From Gordonia sp. SL306 (GTDB taxonomy: Bacteria; Actinomycetota; Actinomycetes; Mycobacteriales; Mycobacteriaceae): 64,000 nucleotides of DNA. The notes beneath the pieces were generated by a model, which did no database searches, was not told the DNA's origin, and saw only the letters and a list, made by a program, of their open reading frames with translations. The position numbers and the translations under genes are program-made. The DNA is taken from contig NZ_CP113063.1 of NCBI RefSeq assembly GCF_026625785.1, forward strand, positions 2,356,001 to 2,420,000, read 5' to 3'. This document shows, piece by piece, positions 62,781-64,000 of this stretch (the first letter of the stretch is position 1; each line of letters opens with the position of its first letter).

Positions 62781-64000
62781 TCAGACCCCGATCGGCGAAC
62801 CGCCGTCGCGCCAGACGGCCACAACTGCCGGTCGCGGCTGGCTTGTGCCGCCGTCCGGCCAGTGTGATGCCGGGTTGTCCGCGGAGTGGTCGTCGAGCTC
62901 GCCCGGGTGCTGCACACACACGATCACGCGGTCGCGGTCGATGATCGGACCGCACGTCTCGGCGCCCATCGGCACGGTCAGGAACTGCTTCGTCTCACCC
63001 CGGTGCTCGCCGTCCAGCGCGACGGCGAAGAGGCCGTCGTTGCTGTCGAGCGCGTTGCCGTCGGTGGAGATCCACAGGTTGCCGTGCGGGTCGAAGGCGA
63101 CGTTGTCGGGACACGAGATGGGACTGACCTTTGCCTTGTCGAACCCGCCGTAGTAGGTGTCGGCCTCCGCGGGATCGCCGCAGACCAGCAGTAGGTCCCA
63201 GGTGAAGTCGGTACCGGTGTGGTTGTCGGTGATCTCGATGATCTGACCGTTCTTGTTCTCGTTGCGCGGATTGGCACTGTCGGCGGCGGCCTTTCCGTCG
63301 GTGCCGCGCTTGTCGTTGTTGGTCAGCGCACAGTAGACCTTGCCGGTGCGCGGATGCGGCTCGATGTCCTCGGGGCGATCCATCTTGGTGGCGCCTGCCT
63401 TGTCGGCAGCGGTGCGGGTGAAAACCGCCACCTCGGCCGGGTTCATGCCGTCGACGTGGGAGCGGGCGGTTCCGTCGGCACCGACGGTCAGGAGCGCGTG
63501 CCATTCGCCGCGACCCGCGAATGATCCGCTGGGCGGGAGCTTTCCGGTGCCGTCGATCGCGTCCGGCTCATTGCCGGTGAACGACGCCACATACAGCGTC
63601 CCCTCGTCGAGGATGCCGAGGTTGTGGGTGCGTGCCGTCGACGACAGGCCGGTCTTCATCCGGCGGCTCGACACGAACTTGTAGATGTACTCGAATCGTT
63701 CGTCGTCGCCGCTGTAGGCCACCACGGTTCCCGTGTCGGGACCCGACGACACGACGTGGATGGTCGCCGACTCGTGCTTGAGTCGTCCGAGTGCGCTGTG
63801 CTTGACCGGAGTCGACGCCGGGTCGTGCGGATCGACCTCGACGACGTAGCCGAATCGATTGGCCTCGTTGGGTTCCCGGGCCAGGTCGAACCGCTGGTCG
63901 AACCTTCCCCACTGGTGGTAGTCGGCGTCGTCTTCGAAGCTGTACCGATCGAGTCGGTCCTTGGTGGCCGCGTCGGTGACTGCGCTCGCGTTGCCGAAAT
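62781..64000 (-). CDS. PhoX family protein (DUF839), N-terminus outside window
   Basis: About 406 C-terminal residues of a PhoX-type protein; the frame continues open to base 64000, where it reads FGNASAVTDAATKDRLDRYSFEDD. Family blocks are NEANRFGYVVEVDPHDPASTPVKHSALGRLKHESA, DERFEYIYKFVSSR, MDRPEDIEPHPRTGKVYCALTNN and DNVAFDPHGNLWISTDGN. PhoX enzymes are Tat-exported, Ca/Fe-dependent alkaline phosphatases, but many actinobacterial DUF839 proteins are unassayed. The signal peptide region is to the right of the window. Confidence 0.9.
   Translation of the reverse strand, partial: FGNASAVTDAATKDRLDRYSFEDDADYHQWGRFDQRFDLAREPNEANRFGYVVEVDPHDPASTPVKHSALGRLKHESATIHVVSSGPDTGTVVAYSGDDERFEYIYKFVSSRRMKTGLSSTARTHNLGILDEGTLYVASFTGNEPDAIDGTGKLPPSGSFAGRGEWHALLTVGADGTARSHVDGMNPAEVAVFTRTAADKAGATKMDRPEDIEPHPRTGKVYCALTNNDKRGTDGKAAADSANPRNENKNGQIIEITDNHTGTDFTWDLLLVCGDPAEADTYYGGFDKAKVSPISCPDNVAFDPHGNLWISTDGNALDSNDGLFAVALDGEHRGETKQFLTVPMGAETCGPIIDRDRVIVCVQHPGELDDHSADNPASHWPDGGTSQPRPAVVAVWRDGGSPIGV

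Overview
The window is the replication-origin region of a high-GC actinobacterial chromosome. Gene order matches the Mycobacterium/Rhodococcus/Gordonia group (Mycobacteriales): gnd-dnaN-oriC-dnaA-rpmH-rnpA-yidD-yidC-jag-rsmG-parA-parB-(Rv3916c-like)-cwlM-trxA-trxB-anti-sigma-sigM-...-murJ-(Rv3909-like)-mutT4-pcnA. Later come Rv0037c-like, yqgE and leuS homologues. Gordonia or a close relative is my inference from sequence style; no 16S rRNA gene is present. I saw no tRNA, rRNA, CRISPR array, IS element or phage.

Positions 1-13 kb hold the origin and chromosome-segregation core. The dnaN-dnaA gap carries DnaA-box-like sites (oriC). A 15-bp tandem repeat abuts the dnaA start, and two more perfect DnaA-type boxes lie between dnaA and rpmH. 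Four parS sites lie around rsmG/parA, two of them inside coding sequence. CwlM here lacks the zinc-ligand residues of a working amidase.

Positions 13-30 kb hold trxAB, the anti-sigma/sigM pair and the MurJ/Rv3909/MutT4/PcnA block. Between sigM and murJ sits a four-gene accessory insertion (16.4-21.1 kb): a TetR regulator with twin operators, a His-box lipid hydroxylase, an S1P-lyase-like PLP enzyme and a GPH-type transporter. It is bordered by a 21-bp tandem repeat and by an inverted remnant of a sigma-factor 3' end.

Positions 30-46 kb are mixed housekeeping and accessory genes: a lipid kinase with a divergent TetR, GlpD, an EgtE-like lyase, a Ca-binding-repeat protein, MFS, YqgE, a secreted CocE-type hydrolase, XRE-cupin/BASS/SdpI genes, and leuS. 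Next to leuS is a decayed AbiEi-like gene bracketed by 43-bp direct repeats.

Positions 46-64 kb are catabolic. They hold an acyl-CoA dehydrogenase, HxlR, a thiolase and a ketosteroid-isomerase-like gene with a KstR-type box. A glucosylglycerate hydrolase follows. Then comes an eight-gene operon (53.8-60.7 kb) divergent from an AraC regulator: oxidoreductase, 2OG dioxygenase, BKACE, MFS, alpha/beta hydrolase, CoA-transferase A/B and CMD protein. Its logic fits beta-keto-acid cleavage to acetoacetate followed by CoA transfer; the substrate is unknown and this is the best candidate for an undescribed pathway. A MarR/MFS pair, a small membrane protein and a truncated PhoX gene close the window.

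A recurrent pattern is a TANNNT -10 element 6-8 nt upstream of the start codon with no Shine-Dalgarno sequence (sigM, pcnA, egtE-like, leuS, tfoX-like, acyl-CoA dehydrogenase, SDR, araC, marR, 62544). It indicates widespread leaderless transcription, and I used it to choose starts.
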